Below are positions 1-10,382 of a stretch of 64,000 nt of DNA, in pieces (position 1 is the first letter of the stretch; each line of letters starts with the position of its first letter). The stretch is from Mytilinidion resinicola (taxonomy: Eukaryota > Ascomycota > Dothideomycetes > Mytilinidiales > Mytilinidiaceae). The stretch spans positions 248,001 through 312,000 of the forward strand of contig NW_022985452.1 of the NCBI RefSeq assembly GCF_010093595.1. The letters are read 5' to 3'. Below the pieces are notes generated by a model that saw only the letters and a list, made by a program, of their open reading frames with translations, was not told the origin of the DNA and did not search any database. Position numbers and translations under genes: made by a program.

Positions 1-1473
1 TGATTACGTGGAGACTCCGGATGTCCCATCAGAAGACCTCCTTGACGTTCCCAACAGCCTGACTGCAACAATTGCCTCGAACACTCGTGTCACGCTCGAC
101 ACCCACTGGCAGGATGTACGCCATCTTACTCTTACCACACCAGGACGCCAATTGTATACTCCAGGAGATATATTAACCATTTTCCCCAAGAACTTCCCTT
201 CCGACGTCAACCAGTTTTTAAGTGCAATGAAATGGACTGATATAGCCGATGTCCCAATCAAGTTCATCTCCACATCCCCATCCGGAAACACAGCCGCCCA
301 AGGACAGCCTCTTCCAAACCTAATGCCTGGTTCATCTACCACCCTCCGATCACTTCTCACTAATCACCTCGATATAATGGCTATACCTAGACGCTCATTC
401 TTCTCGCAACTAGCGCATTACACAAGCGATACTTACCACCGAGATCGGCTTTTGGAATTCACAGATCCCCAGTACATTGATGAGCTATACGACTACACCA
501 CCCGACCCCGCCGAAGCATCCTCGAAGTGCTCCAGGAATTCGAAAGCGTGCAGATACCTTGGCAACGTGTGTGCTCGATCATACCTGTGATGCGGGGGCG
601 TCAGTTCAGTATTGCAAGCGGTGGTAGGCTGAAGCATACAACCTTGGGGGAGGATAGTCGTAGAGACGGACTCAACCAAGGAGATGAGGTGGATGACGCC
701 TTCAAGACACGCTTTGAGCTTCTAATAGCCATAGTGAAATACCGTACCGTCATCAAACGATTACGACAGGGAGTCTGCTCACGCTATGTTGCTTCTCTAA
801 AACCAGGCCAGTCTCTCAGTGTTACGCTCCAGAAAGGCGGTCTAGGCGTGTCAAAGGCAGACAGTGACCGGCCTGTCGTCATGGTTGGTCCTGGCACAGG
901 TGTGGCGCCGATGAGGGCGCTGATATATGAGCGGATGGCTTTGAGGCAGGGCGTACTCGATGATGCGAACGAGAAGAGAGTTAAACAAGTCCCGAGAGAT
1001 GTCTTGTTCTTCGGTTGCAGGAACTCGAACGCGGATTACTTTTTCAAAGACGAGTGGCAAGGGTTACAGAGTGAGGGCGTGGCGCTTGATGTCTTCCCCG
1101 CTTTCTCGAGAGACCAGGTACGTTGGAACAGCTCTCGACCGCATGAAAAGCCTCGCTGAAAATAGCGGTAGAGGAGTAAAGTGTACGTCCAGGATCTTGT
1201 TCGCACTCACGCATCCCGAGTCTACGAGGCGCTCGCAACACACAGTGGTATCGTATGTATTTGCGGGTAAGTAGACACTAGCATAAATTCCTCAGATGTC
1301 TTTGAAGTCGAGCTGACGATTGAATATACAGATCTTCTGGTAAAATGCCACAGGCGGTACGAGAGGCTCTCATCGAGGTCTTCCAGCAAGAAGGCACACT
1401 GTCTCGCGAGGAGGCTGAGGCATACATGGATGGCATGGAAAAGAGTGGACGATACAAGCAGGAGACTTGGTAG
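1..1473 (+). CDS. TAH18: NADPH-dependent diflavin oxidoreductase Tah18, 3' part
   Basis: The gene enters from the left edge, so the flavodoxin-like FMN domain is missing. The visible protein holds the FAD-binding domain, with RQFSIAS as the FAD-contacting motif, and the NADPH-binding domain, with VGPGTGVAPMRA. Three exons are read: to 1117, 1172-1266 and 1332-1473. The introns are GT-AG and keep the frame, joining FSRDQ to RSKVYVQDLV, and the protein ends in GRYKQETW, a normal C-terminus for this family. In yeast, Tah18 passes electrons from NADPH through FAD and FMN to the Fe-S protein Dre2, feeding cytosolic Fe-S cluster assembly. P450 reductase is the nearest alternative, but the motif spacing and the short C-terminus after KVYVQ fit Tah18 better. 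Confidence 0.9.
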
Positions 1474-2287
1474 AGAGGCAGAGTACCTGGAACCTCTGCT
1501 TTCTAGAAATATGTGGCCGTAATTGGTGAAAGCGCTTTTGGGAAAGTAGTTCGGTTTGCACGCTCTAGCTGTTTACGTGTCGCCCGGATTTAGAAAAAGG
1601 TAGTGTAGGACTTCAGACGACGGTATGAGGTTGTCAAGATCTGCATTACTAGGGGTCTGATTTGCGCGCTCCAGTATTTTAAACATTGTATGGATATCTG
1701 GAAAGGCATTGGATGACTTCAGACGGTGGTAAAAGAGTGGAAAAGAAACCAAGATAGATATTGGTTTCGTACAGTGAGGACAGTGTAGAAAGCATAACGA
1801 TCCCATCCTCACTTACCATTTGATATTTTCTAGTGATGCCAGATTAACTTAGCATCCTGTCCTGGGATCAACACGCCTGATTCTGCTCTGCTGAATAGCT
1901 CGAAGTGATGACTGAGCGGAAGCTCCCTTTGACTATGCATTATGATAGTTACTGAACATCCCACGGAAAGTAAAGATCTGTCTATTAGCATCGTAGTCTT
2001 TGAAAGGGACATATGATGTTCAAATAAACTGAAATCCATACCTCTATGATATTCAGAGGACCAGAGGAGGCGGTGATCGCGTGGCTACACCCGGCTCTTC
2101 CCCGCAGCCGAGGACTTCGCTCACCACTTTGGCCCGAGATCTTCCAAAGCTCGACGACTTCCAACTCTCTTGTCACCTCAACGCCTTTTGGAGCCTGACA
2201 CCCCTATCAATTGCACCCTTGAACACTCAAGAACATCCCTACAGCTCCTGATCGAGCTTCACCACCACTCTTCCTACACATAGCACC
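1474..2287. other. intergenic, no gene seen
   Basis: This 0.8 kb lies between the TAH18 stop and the ETFB start, both on the plus strand. Open frames here are short, lack family features and overlap one another. It should contain the TAH18 3' UTR and the ETFB promoter, but I see no clear TATA box or repeat. Confidence 0.6.
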
Positions 2288-3187
2288 ATGTCGGGCCTCA
2301 GGATATTAGTACCCATCAAAAGGGTCATTGACTATGCTGTATGCACTACATTCCCTTTCTTTCAAGACGCTGAAACATACATGCTTTGCCTGGCATCCAA
2401 ACTCTTCTGACACCTTATAATTCTTCTACAACCTCATCCCCAAATTCCTTTGCTAATAGCTCCGATACCGCAGGTCAAACCCCGAGTCAACCGCGCTCAA
2501 ACCGCCGTCGAAACCGCCAACGTGAAACACAGCATGAACCCCTTCGACGAGCTCTCCATTGAGGAAGCTGTGCGTATCCGCGAGCGCAAGGTCCCCGTCG
2601 AGGAAATCGTCGCCTTCAGCGCTGGCCCGCAAAAAGCGCAAGACGTGCTGCGTACCGCCCTGGCCATGGGCGCAGACCGCGGTGTCCACGTCGTAGTAGA
2701 AGAATCGGAGCAGCTGGAGCCGCTGGGCGTCGCCAAGCTGCTGAAGGAGGTGGTGGGGCAGGAGAAGAGCAATCTGGTCATATTGGGCAAGCAGAGCATC
2801 GACGACGACGCGAATCAGACAGGACAGATGCTTGCGGGGCTGCTGAACTGGCCGCAGGCGACGTCGGCGTCAAAGGTCACGATTGAGGGGGATAATGTGA
2901 CGGTTACGAGGGAGGTGGATGGGGGTGTGGAGACGCTGAAGGCGAAGCTGCCTATAATCATCACGACGGATCTGCGGTTGAATGAGCCGAGATATGCCAG
3001 CTTGCCGAATATCATGAAGGCGAAGAAGAAGCCGCTGGCTAAGAAGACGTTGAAGGATTACGAGGGTGATTTTTCGGCGAGGTTAAAGACGCTCAAGGTT
3101 ACGGAACCACCACCAAGGAAGGGCGGCGTGAAGGTTGATGACGTTGATGGTATGATTGGAAAGCTAAAGGAGCTGGGAGCCCTATAA
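2288..3187 (+). CDS. ETFB: Electron transfer flavoprotein beta subunit, mitochondrial
   Basis: Two exons, 2288-2338 and 2474-3187, encode about 254 residues, matching the usual ETF beta length of about 255. Exon 1 encodes MSGLRILVPIKRVIDYA, and a 135-bp intron joins it in phase 0 to VKPRVNRAQ. Diagnostic segments are KHSMNPFDELSIEEAVR near residue 40, LVILGKQSIDDDANQTGQM near residue 120 and YASLPNIMKAKKKPL near residue 190, the family signature. With the alpha subunit the protein carries FAD and AMP and moves electrons from matrix acyl-CoA dehydrogenases to ETF-ubiquinone oxidoreductase. The short exon 1 is chosen because it restores the conserved first beta strand. No long targeting peptide is visible, as is usual for this subunit. 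Confidence 0.95.
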
Positions 3188-3505
3188 GGGGTTGGTAGGC
3201 ACGACATGATACGATTGATGTGTATATAGGTGGATTAGAAGTGCTTTCAACTCAGCATCAATGCAACAAATAGAACTCTATGGAATAGGATATGTTCTTC
3301 TTCAAGCAGGAGATTGCTTCAATTGTAAATATTAGATATTTGACAACTTGATTGGTTTGTTCTGAAAGCTGGTGGAGAATCCTGCACAGACAAAAAAGGC
3401 GCTTGAATGGTGAGATCATCCATAAACGCGACTCGCGATTTTTTTCCAGCTGCATGTGCAACGAACATCGCCCAAAAACAAACAGCCTATCCCACATCAC
3501 CATCA

Positions 3506-4595
3506 ATGGCTTCCGGCTACACCTGTAGAGCATGCTTAGGCGCTCTTGTGAAGAGGACGAAGGTCGCTGCACCGGTTCGTAATGCCACACTTATATGAGT
3601 ATCAATTCTAACATCCGCAGGCCCGCCGAGCACCGCATAAAACATCGAATCTCATCCCCAATACACCCTTAAGAACCTTCGCTTCCGCATCTCAGCAACC
3701 TCGAAAACCCAAACTCCGACCCGACTCGAAGAATACCTCCGGTGCGCCCGCGGAGTCCGTGATAGAAGGTGTCGAGTTCATCACCGCACCCCCGAAGGTC
3801 GCATCTCCTGGAAAGTCCCCATTACCGGCTTCTACAACAGCGCGGCTAGCAAGCGAGTTCAGGAAACGAGCTTCGGAAACCACGGAGACATATATCGCAT
3901 ATGGCGCAACTCAGCCGCTGTTCCTGGAGTGCTCGCGGCCCGGAAACTACACTGTCCCCCAGATCGACGAAGGGGGCGTCGCGCCGAAGAACGACGCGGG
4001 AGAGGATTTAGGCGTGGGCACAGGGTGGTGGTATGATTGTAAGAACACCTCTTATATCTATGTGGAGTACTGGAATCAATTCAATCACTAACACTATCCA
4101 GCTCTCGGCTTAACCCCGACTTTCAATACCTGGGCCCAAGTGACCTTCCTCCATATGTACCTCCTTACGGTGCGCTTCCGCCTCTTCCCCAAGGCCCACG
4201 CTCCTGCCTGGCACCAGCATCTCCTCGACCACTTCTTCCACAATGCGGAGGACCGCATGGCGACTTTCCACGGCATGGTTGCGCGCGGCGTGCGGAACAA
4301 GTATCTCAAAGACCTGTGGATCCAGTGGCGAGGCGTGTTGGCCGCCTATGACGAGGGGTTAGTGAAGAGTGACGCCGTTTTGGCGGCTGCCGTGTGGCGG
4401 AACGTCTTCAAGGCCGATCCAGCCGTGGATGTGAAGGCGCTTGCAGAGATTGTGAGCTGGATGCGGAGGGAGGTGAGGAGGCTGGGGGAGGCGAGTGATG
4501 CGGAGATTGCGGCTGGGTGGGAATTTAAGGGGAATCCCGGAGAGGAAGCTCCGGCTGTCGAACTTAAGAGTGCCCTGATGAAGAAGGCTGCGTAG
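3506..4595 (+). CDS. CBP3: Cbp3/UQCC1-type complex III assembly chaperone
   Basis: Three exons (3506-3574, 3621-4038, 4102-4595) give about 326 residues. The first 60 or so residues are rich in Arg, Lys, Ser and Ala with few acids, consistent with a mitochondrial presequence. The C-terminal half is the ubiquinol-cytochrome c chaperone domain: TWAQVTFLHMYLLTVRFR, then QHLLDHFFHNAEDRM, then YLKDLWIQWRGVLAAYDEG and AAAVWRNVFKADPAVD. In yeast, Cbp3 with Cbp6 binds newly made cytochrome b at the mitoribosome exit and starts complex III assembly. The splice junctions are phase 0 then phase 1, and the second joins WWYD to SLGLTPTF. The next plus-strand gene, mL46, is also mitochondrial, but about 1 kb separates them. 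Confidence 0.92.
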
Positions 4596-5625
4596 GGTGC
4601 CTTTGGTGAGTATGGCTCTTCGTGTAAATGCTTGTTGGACTAGGGTATATTACGAATGTGTGAATAGTGTAAGACTAGTTATGATCTTCAATGGCACTTT
4701 CTCCTCTGGGACGCTTCCAAGTAGTGTCTTTTTGCTCACTGCTCGAGATTAATCATTTTAGGTAGGGAATTTACACTGGGCAAGTCTCATCTCTCTTTAC
4801 CATCTAAAGGTGCATACAGCCACGATTTTCTTTGGTGAGATTATTGCTTCACCAAAGAGCCGAAATATCGCTGAAATTTCATGTCATTGTGGGTTCAGCA
4901 GGACTGAATTGTGTCTATGGCACAGAATTTGCTGTTGGTCATATCAATACAAGATTATAACGGACCATTTCCCACGACCACATCTAAGAGTTCCTGGAGG
5001 GCGTCTTTTCGAAGATTATTAGAAGGGAGGCATATCAAGAGACTGAGAGACGGTGTTAACATATATAAGCTGCAAAGAAACTCCTATAGATGGAGATATA
5101 AATTCATCTAGAATATCGAGAGATTTTGCGGACATTCGTCGTTCCATCATCAAGCATTGTTACGGCAAGGCATTTGGTTGGACACTCCTCCATAGAAACA
5201 AATGTGACCGTTTTAACTCGAACTGCATACTCTTAGGCCATTGTTACAGAATCCAAACAGTCGTAATCCCAAACAACCCACACCAGGGTAATATGTGCGC
5301 AAAATCTATCTAGCCATACTCCATAAAGCTTCAGGTATCGCTAGCGAAAAAGACTGCCCTCATCTCCTCTAGGCACCTTTAAATGGCCAAAAGCTCCGGA
5401 GAATTACGAGCTGTTGGTGATAAGGAATGGTGCCGTGTAGATGAAGAAGAGAAGCCGGGATTCTCGAAGAAAAGTCGAGTAGCAGTGGCCTGTGCGTTAT
5501 ACATCACGTGCAGCTGCTAGTCTATCGCTCACAATTTTTGGACGCGAGACTCCAGGCGACACGGCATGATATTGAGGATTGAGCGCGCCAGACCCATCCC
5601 CACGCCAGGAAATGCAACCGCCATC
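4596..5625. other. intergenic, no gene seen
   Basis: About 1 kb between CBP3 and mL46. The open frames here are below 90 codons, AT-rich and without recognisable motifs. No tRNA, tandem repeat or inverted-repeat element was found. Confidence 0.55.
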
Positions 5626-6823
5626 ATGAACGCCGGTCACAGAAGCGCGAGGCACATTGCCTCTCGAAAAGGTAACCCCAATTCCCTCCTCCATCCTCTC
5701 CAAACCCCCATCTAACACTCATCCCAGGGCCCTCAATATGCCACGCCCGCATCTCCCCCTACTCCTCCGCCGCAACCGCCACCGCACCGGCGCTCGAAGC
5801 CCAAGCCCAGCTCTCCTCCATCCTCCCCGTCACCTCCACCTCTCTCTCCCAAGCCTACCAGATCCGCGCTGGCGTCGTGCTCTCTCGCCCGCCCCTCCTG
5901 ACCCGCGATCTACACCCCTTCGAGAAATCATTCTATCTATATCAACGACGATTAAATGAGCGTCTTGCTCTCCCATTTCCCCGCTACTTTTACTTCAAGA
6001 AAGACACACCCGCCGACATCGACTGGAAGCGCAAGATGAAGCAGCGCCTCACGCCCGCCCGCGACATTGGCGTATACAACCCGTACGGGCCTGAGGGCTG
6101 GAACGATGAGGTGCTGGTGGGTGCCCAGGAGGCGGAGCCCGCGTGGCAGGTGAAGCGGCTACTGGAGGACGCGGATGCGAGTGCGCCGGAGAGCGCGGGG
6201 GCTGATGCGGCGAAGGGGGTTGAGGGGGCAGCGGTGGCAGAAGTGGGGGTGGAGGTCGCGGCAGAGGCGAGCAAGAAGAAGGCGGAGCCTGTGGAGCGGC
6301 CGATGCCGCGGGAGACGGAGGCGGATCGGAAGGGGGACCAGAGGAGTTTGGATCGCTTGATGCAGCGGAGCTTGTATCTTGTGGTGCAGAATAAGGAGGG
6401 GCGGTGGGTGTTGCCTGATGATCAGATTCGGGGCAGGGAGACTCTGCATCAGGTGAGTGATTATGATCATGATTTAGAGACGGCTTGGGGGACGCTGGCT
6501 AATTCGGTGATGTGTAGGCAGCGGAGCGTGTTCTCGTACAAAATGCCGGTCTCAACATGAATACTTGGGTCGTTGGCAATGTGCCAGTCGGCCACTACAG
6601 CTTCGAGTACCTAAAACGGCGACCGCACCCAGAGCGGAAGAATGTGGAGGAGCTGGGCGAGAAGATCTTCTTCATGAAAGCACGGATAATGGCAGGTCAA
6701 GCAAATTTAGCGGATAACAAGCTCGGCATTAAAGACTTCAAGTGGCTAGCAAAGGAGGAGGTGCAAAAAGTGGTCAACCAAAAATACTGGAGCGCGATAC
6801 AGAATATGTTGACGGACAGGTAG
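5626..6823 (+). CDS. MRPL17: Mitochondrial large-subunit ribosomal protein mL46
   Basis: Three exons (5626-5671, 5728-6452, 6518-6823) encode about 358 residues. The start is an Arg-rich, acid-poor leader (MNAGHRSARHIASRK). The core contains YQIRAGVVLSRPPLLTRDL and FEKSFYLYQRRLNERLALP, then the DTPADIDWKRK and WVLPDDQI segments, and the C-terminal part (NTWVVGNVPVGHY, KIFFMKARIMAGQ) typical of yeast Mrpl17/human MRPL46, which is related to Nudix folds. It is a structural protein of the 54S mitoribosomal subunit. A low-complexity Ala/Glu/Lys stretch near residues 150-200 (AAVAEVGVEVAAEASKKK) is a species-specific insertion. Introns are phase 1 and phase 0. The last joins LHQ to AAERVLVQN. Confidence 0.9.
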
Positions 6824-7929
6824 ACCAGCGATGTACACTTTGTAACCTTTGTAGAAATAGTTTGTATCATACTGGTCCAATATATGGCATTGGGAGGGTC
6901 TTGGCTACGTCTAGATTCTTGAAGCGAGTCACTTTCTTGAAGGTATGATCTTCTTAGCCGAGCGTCTGGAGTGAGTCCCCAGATTGAGTACCCCTTGTGC
7001 CCGTAATATCAGCGCCGCTACGACACCTGGAGCAACAAAAAGTAACAGCAGAAACATTTACATTGGCAAAATCGCGTTCGGGCGCCGTGCGCCTTAACCG
7101 GTGGCGATACTTTGTGAATATAACTTTCTACTCATAGCAAAAGATCAACCTTCTTGTGCCCTATTGACGTACGTAGTAGGAAAGAGACTTTCGGTGTATA
7201 GATACTACACCTCTCTCCATTTTTTCAGAAAAAAAAGCAAGCAAGACACCACCCTCCTAGTAGGAATCGCCCGCCTCCCAAAGAGTACTTCTCTGAAACC
7301 GGTTTTTTCAAGTTTCGCGTCAAGGCGAAATCGAAGCCAGCTTCGGTAGGGATTTATTCAAACTGCCAGCCAGCGAAGTGTGTTACTGTCACGCTCCCCT
7401 GAACAAAAACTGGATGTCACTTGTCTGGGATTCGATTCTAAAGCGTCTTATCCTTTCAATACACACCCACTCTGAGCTTGTGTACACTTGCCTAGCACCG
7501 CTTGATGGCCCCTGATACGGTACTGAGAGTTGGAAAACGACAGTTTTGACAACCCTGATAGATCTCCAGGCTACCTCAAACGGAGTCAGAATAGACTACC
7601 AGTCTATGTTCAACGAAGCTTGACTGGGGCTTCTTTTTCCGCGTCACGTTACTCTCCTTCCTCTTACTTTTATATACCCCCATTCTTACTACATTCTCTA
7701 TTTCTCCGCCGAATGAGCCTCCACCCCGTTAGCAGGCTTACGAACTGTTTAAGCCGACAAACTTGCAACCCGTTCAGATATCCGGGAATAATACGAAGCT
7801 CCGCACGCAACAGTAGAAGGCTTTTTTCACGATTTTCGCAAGTCTAGTACCCTCTATTGGATATCTCTCCCCGGCGCGAGCGTGTGAACAGCTCACGCCC
7901 ATATGAGGAAAGCAATCGGGTAGCGGGCC
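6824..7929. other. intergenic, no gene seen
   Basis: This is the non-repetitive left part of the 3.2-kb gap between mL46 and the tRNA. Short open frames exist, but none shows a domain, a start context or splice partners. A copy of a roughly 20-bp sequence at 6910-6930 reappears at 9933-9952 on the far side of the repeat island. Confidence 0.55.
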
Positions 7930-8400
7930 AGTTGAGGACTCAAGCTGGCTTGTAGGTGCGGGCCTCGCGGAAAATGCAGGCCTAGCCAAAGTTGCAGGCC
8001 TGGTTGAGATTGCGGGCCTAATCAGTGATTGAGGTCGTAGGCCTGATTGAGGTCGTATGTCTGGTTGAAGTTTTCGGTAATGTCAGCCAGGTCGAAGACA
8101 CAGACTGCTAGGGCTTAGTTGAGGTTGGTTGCAGGCCTAGCTGAGGTTGCGGCCTGATTGAAGTTGTAGGCCAAATCGAGGTCGTAGGGCCAAGTGTACG
8201 TTCTAGGTGGAGTTGAGGTCGTGTGCCCAGTGGAACATGTTCACCATGTATTGAGGATGTCAGGCAGGTTGAGGATATCAGGCAGGTTGTAGACGCAGGC
8301 TACATTAGGACGCAAGCTGGCTTTCGGAAGCAGGCCGTCTTTCGGATGCAGGCCGGGTCCTGGACGCAGGCTTTCTGAAGATAACAGTCTTCTTGAGGGG
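7930..8400 (+). repeat. degenerate minisatellite, roughly 20-24 bp unit
   Basis: Variants of GGCCTGATTGAGGTCGTA recur many times, for example at about 7960, 8000, 8035, 8140, 8160 and 8175. They grade into GTCAGGCAGGTTGAGGATA units and then GACGCAGGCTTTCGGAAGCA units to about 8380. Copies are diverged and spacing is irregular. No coding potential is seen. Confidence 0.75.
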
Positions 8401-8674
8401 GCCTTTATGCTCACGCTCGATCGAAAGGCATACCATACTGAACTTGACCTACGAATGTTGAAGAGTTAACTCGATTCATTTAAGCAAAGAAAGTGGCAGC
8501 CGTCTACGGACCCTCCTTGGATCTTTGAGCTCGAGGATTCTGATTGAGTTTGAGCGGCTGCTGTTAAGCTTTCGAAGTTGGACTTGAGAAGGCCGCCTAC
8601 ATGGATCGGCCGTCGGTGTAAGTGATCCTGTCGTGTAAAAGTCTTGGTACGTAGAGGAAGGTTCACTATGTAAG

Positions 8675-8985
8675 TTCGAGGAGTACAGGTTCGAGGAGTA
8701 TAGGCTCGAGGAGTATAGCATTGACGAGTTAGGACTTAAGGTTCGAGGAGTTGAGGTTCGAGGAGTTAGGACTTGAGGTTCGGGGAGTACAGTTCTAGGA
8801 AGTGCAGGTTTTAGAAGTACAGATTTAAGGGGCTGAGGTTCGTGGAGTTAAGGTTCGAAGAGTATAGGTTTGAGGAATGTAGGTTTAAGGAGTTGAGGTT
8901 TAAGGAGTTGAGGTTTAAGGAGTTGAGGTTTAAAGAGTTGAGGTTTAAGGAGTCCAAGTTCACCGAATCTAGGTTCGAAGTATGG
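8675..8985 (+). repeat. minisatellite, 15-bp unit
   Basis: Units of AGGTTCGAGGAGTNN shift to GGTTTAAGGAGTTGA. Four nearly perfect copies lie in a row at about 8885-8960. Because 15 is a multiple of three, one frame translates as a pentapeptide repeat (FKELR), but the open frame is a by-product of the unit length and not evidence of a gene. Confidence 0.85.
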
Positions 8986-9639
8986 CTTGCGCAAAGCCAA
9001 GGCTTAGTGCAAGGAGGCCGGGGCGAGTGTAAGCCTTGGTTATAAGCAGATTACTGGGTACGTGTAGATTTTGCGTTTGTCCAAGGTCTTTAGGGTTGAG
9101 GTTATAGGAACAAGGTTCCTGGAACCTAGAATACGTGAATTTAATGTCGATACATCTAAAGTTAAGGACCTGCGAGAACACACTATTTAATGGTGCATAC
9201 CTTAGCATGTAGGCCTCAATTCGCCATCCTTAATTTAGGCCTTTAACCAAGGAGTAGGACATCACGTTTAAGAACCTAATGGAAGCCAATGCCTGCAGAA
9301 TGATCTGGCAAGCTAAAACTGGATAAGCTAGAGTAGAACCACGGAAGTCGAGTTTATCATTAAGAAGATGAGCTCAGATTTACGCCGCCTACCTCGAAGT
9401 GTTTCCACTTCGTAGGCTCCTCCAAAGTAGGTGTAGCTAGAGGAGTTGCTGGAATCGATTCCAAGAGCCTATTTGATTTCATCGTCTGAACATATCCTCT
9501 AGCCTCCATTGCTCCAACAGTCACACGCCTGGCAACATACGTAGGCCGCCATCGGATTTCAGAAACTTCGCGCCGTTGAGTAGTTACTCCGCGCACTTCT
9601 TCGTGAGTTTAGACCTCGTGGAAGTTTGACACTGTCTTG

Positions 9640-9790
9640 CTTTTGCAGGCCTTCATAGCTTTACAGGCCTTCATAATTTTACAGCCCTTTATAGATTTAC
9701 TGTCCTTCATAGATCTGCAGGGCTTCCTCATCTTGCAGGGCTTTATCATTTTGTACCCTTCCTCGTCTTGCAGGCCTTCCATCCTACCTA
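9640..9790 (+). repeat. minisatellite, 18-bp unit
   Basis: About seven or eight units related to CAGGCCTTCATAGCTTTA run from 9646 to 9780. In one frame they read as hexapeptides such as LQAFII. Beyond them, 9845-9920 holds a purine-rich third motif (AGGAAAACGGCG variants). Confidence 0.85.
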
Positions 9791-10020
9791 GCGTCGAAAA
9801 GCTTACAACGTTCCTGAGGTCCTTGAAAGCTAGCTCCTGAAAACCTCGCAGGAAAAACGGCGCAGGAAAACGGCGTAGGAAAGTGAAGGAAAAACGGCAA
9901 AGGAAAGCGGCGAAGAAAAGGCCAGTTATGCATCTAAATTCTTGAAGCGAGTAGCTTCCCCAATTCTCCCATCACTACATGTACACGTTCTTACAGAAGA
10001 TGTTCTTCAAAGTGCAAAAT

Positions 10021-10034
10021 AAAAAAAAGCAAAA
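10021..10034 (-). terminator. RNA polymerase III terminator of the tRNA-Arg gene
   Basis: Read on the minus strand, the tRNA 3' end at 10046 is followed within 20 bp by TTTT (10031-10034) and then a run of eight or more T. This is the normal Pol III stop signal and suggests the gene is transcribed. Confidence 0.8.
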
Positions 10035-10045
10035 GGAAGTGTCAC

Positions 10046-10168
10046 TGATCGCGGCAGGGATCGAACCTGAAACTTATTAGTGTCGGGGTTTGGCAGGCTA
10101 ATATTGCTGATGCTTACCTGCAATCTCTTGATTCGTAGTCAAGCGCCTTGCCATTGGGCCACGCGACC
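10046..10168 (-). tRNA. tRNA-Arg(ACG), interrupted in the T-arm
   Basis: Without the internal insert the minus strand folds as a complete cloverleaf. The acceptor stem is GGTCGCG with CGCGATC, and the discriminator base is A. The D-arm is GCCC-AATGGCAA-GGC. The anticodon stem is CTTGA/TCAAG with loop CTACGAA, giving anticodon ACG for Arg (CGU). The variable loop is AGATT, and the T-stem is GCAGG/CCTGC with loop TTCGATC. An A-box-like TGGCCCAATGG and an intact B box GGTTCGATCC are present, and a T-rich terminator follows. A 51-bp insert separates position 52 from position 53 in the T-stem. No intron is present at the canonical 37/38 position. The gene is either a functional tRNA with a non-canonical intron or a recently interrupted copy. 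Confidence 0.9.
10067..10117 (-). other. 51-bp spliceosomal-like intron inside the tRNA gene
   Basis: On the minus strand the insert begins GTAAGC and ends TTTCAG, with ACTAATAA about 12 nt before the AG, a good fungal branch-point candidate. Its length equals that of the mRNA introns in this window. CAGGT occurs at both boundaries, like a protosplice-site duplication. Removing it exactly restores a perfect T-stem and loop. Splicing by the spliceosome is inferred, not shown. Confidence 0.7.
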
Positions 10169-10382
10169 TGTCTGATGAGTGTAGAGTAGAATTATATAAT
10201 ATATAATCTTCTAAAATGATGTTGGGGCTGAGGATATCCCGGAAAAAGTACGGTTCGTGCTAAGCGAGATCGGCTAGCAGCCCGTACTCTCTGACTCTTC
10301 TCACAATTCAGATCAAGTTCTCGAAGGACAACGAGCGCCTTTCATAGTGGCAACCAAGTAATAACAAGCAAGAGCAGCGATC

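Larger units (their letters stand above)
6910..9952 (+). repeat. near-identical 20-bp direct repeats flanking the minisatellite island
   Basis: TCTAGATTCTTGAAGCGAGT at 6910-6929 and TCTAAATTCTTGAAGCGAGT at 9933-9952 differ at one base and have the same orientation. They sit on either side of the repeat-rich 3 kb. Only the two ends of this span are the repeats. Confidence 0.7.

Noticed and set aside
8842..9045. Open frame with pentapeptide FKELR repeats
   Set aside because: The 15-bp minisatellite unit is divisible by three, so an open repetitive frame is expected without any gene. There is no start context and no conserved flank.
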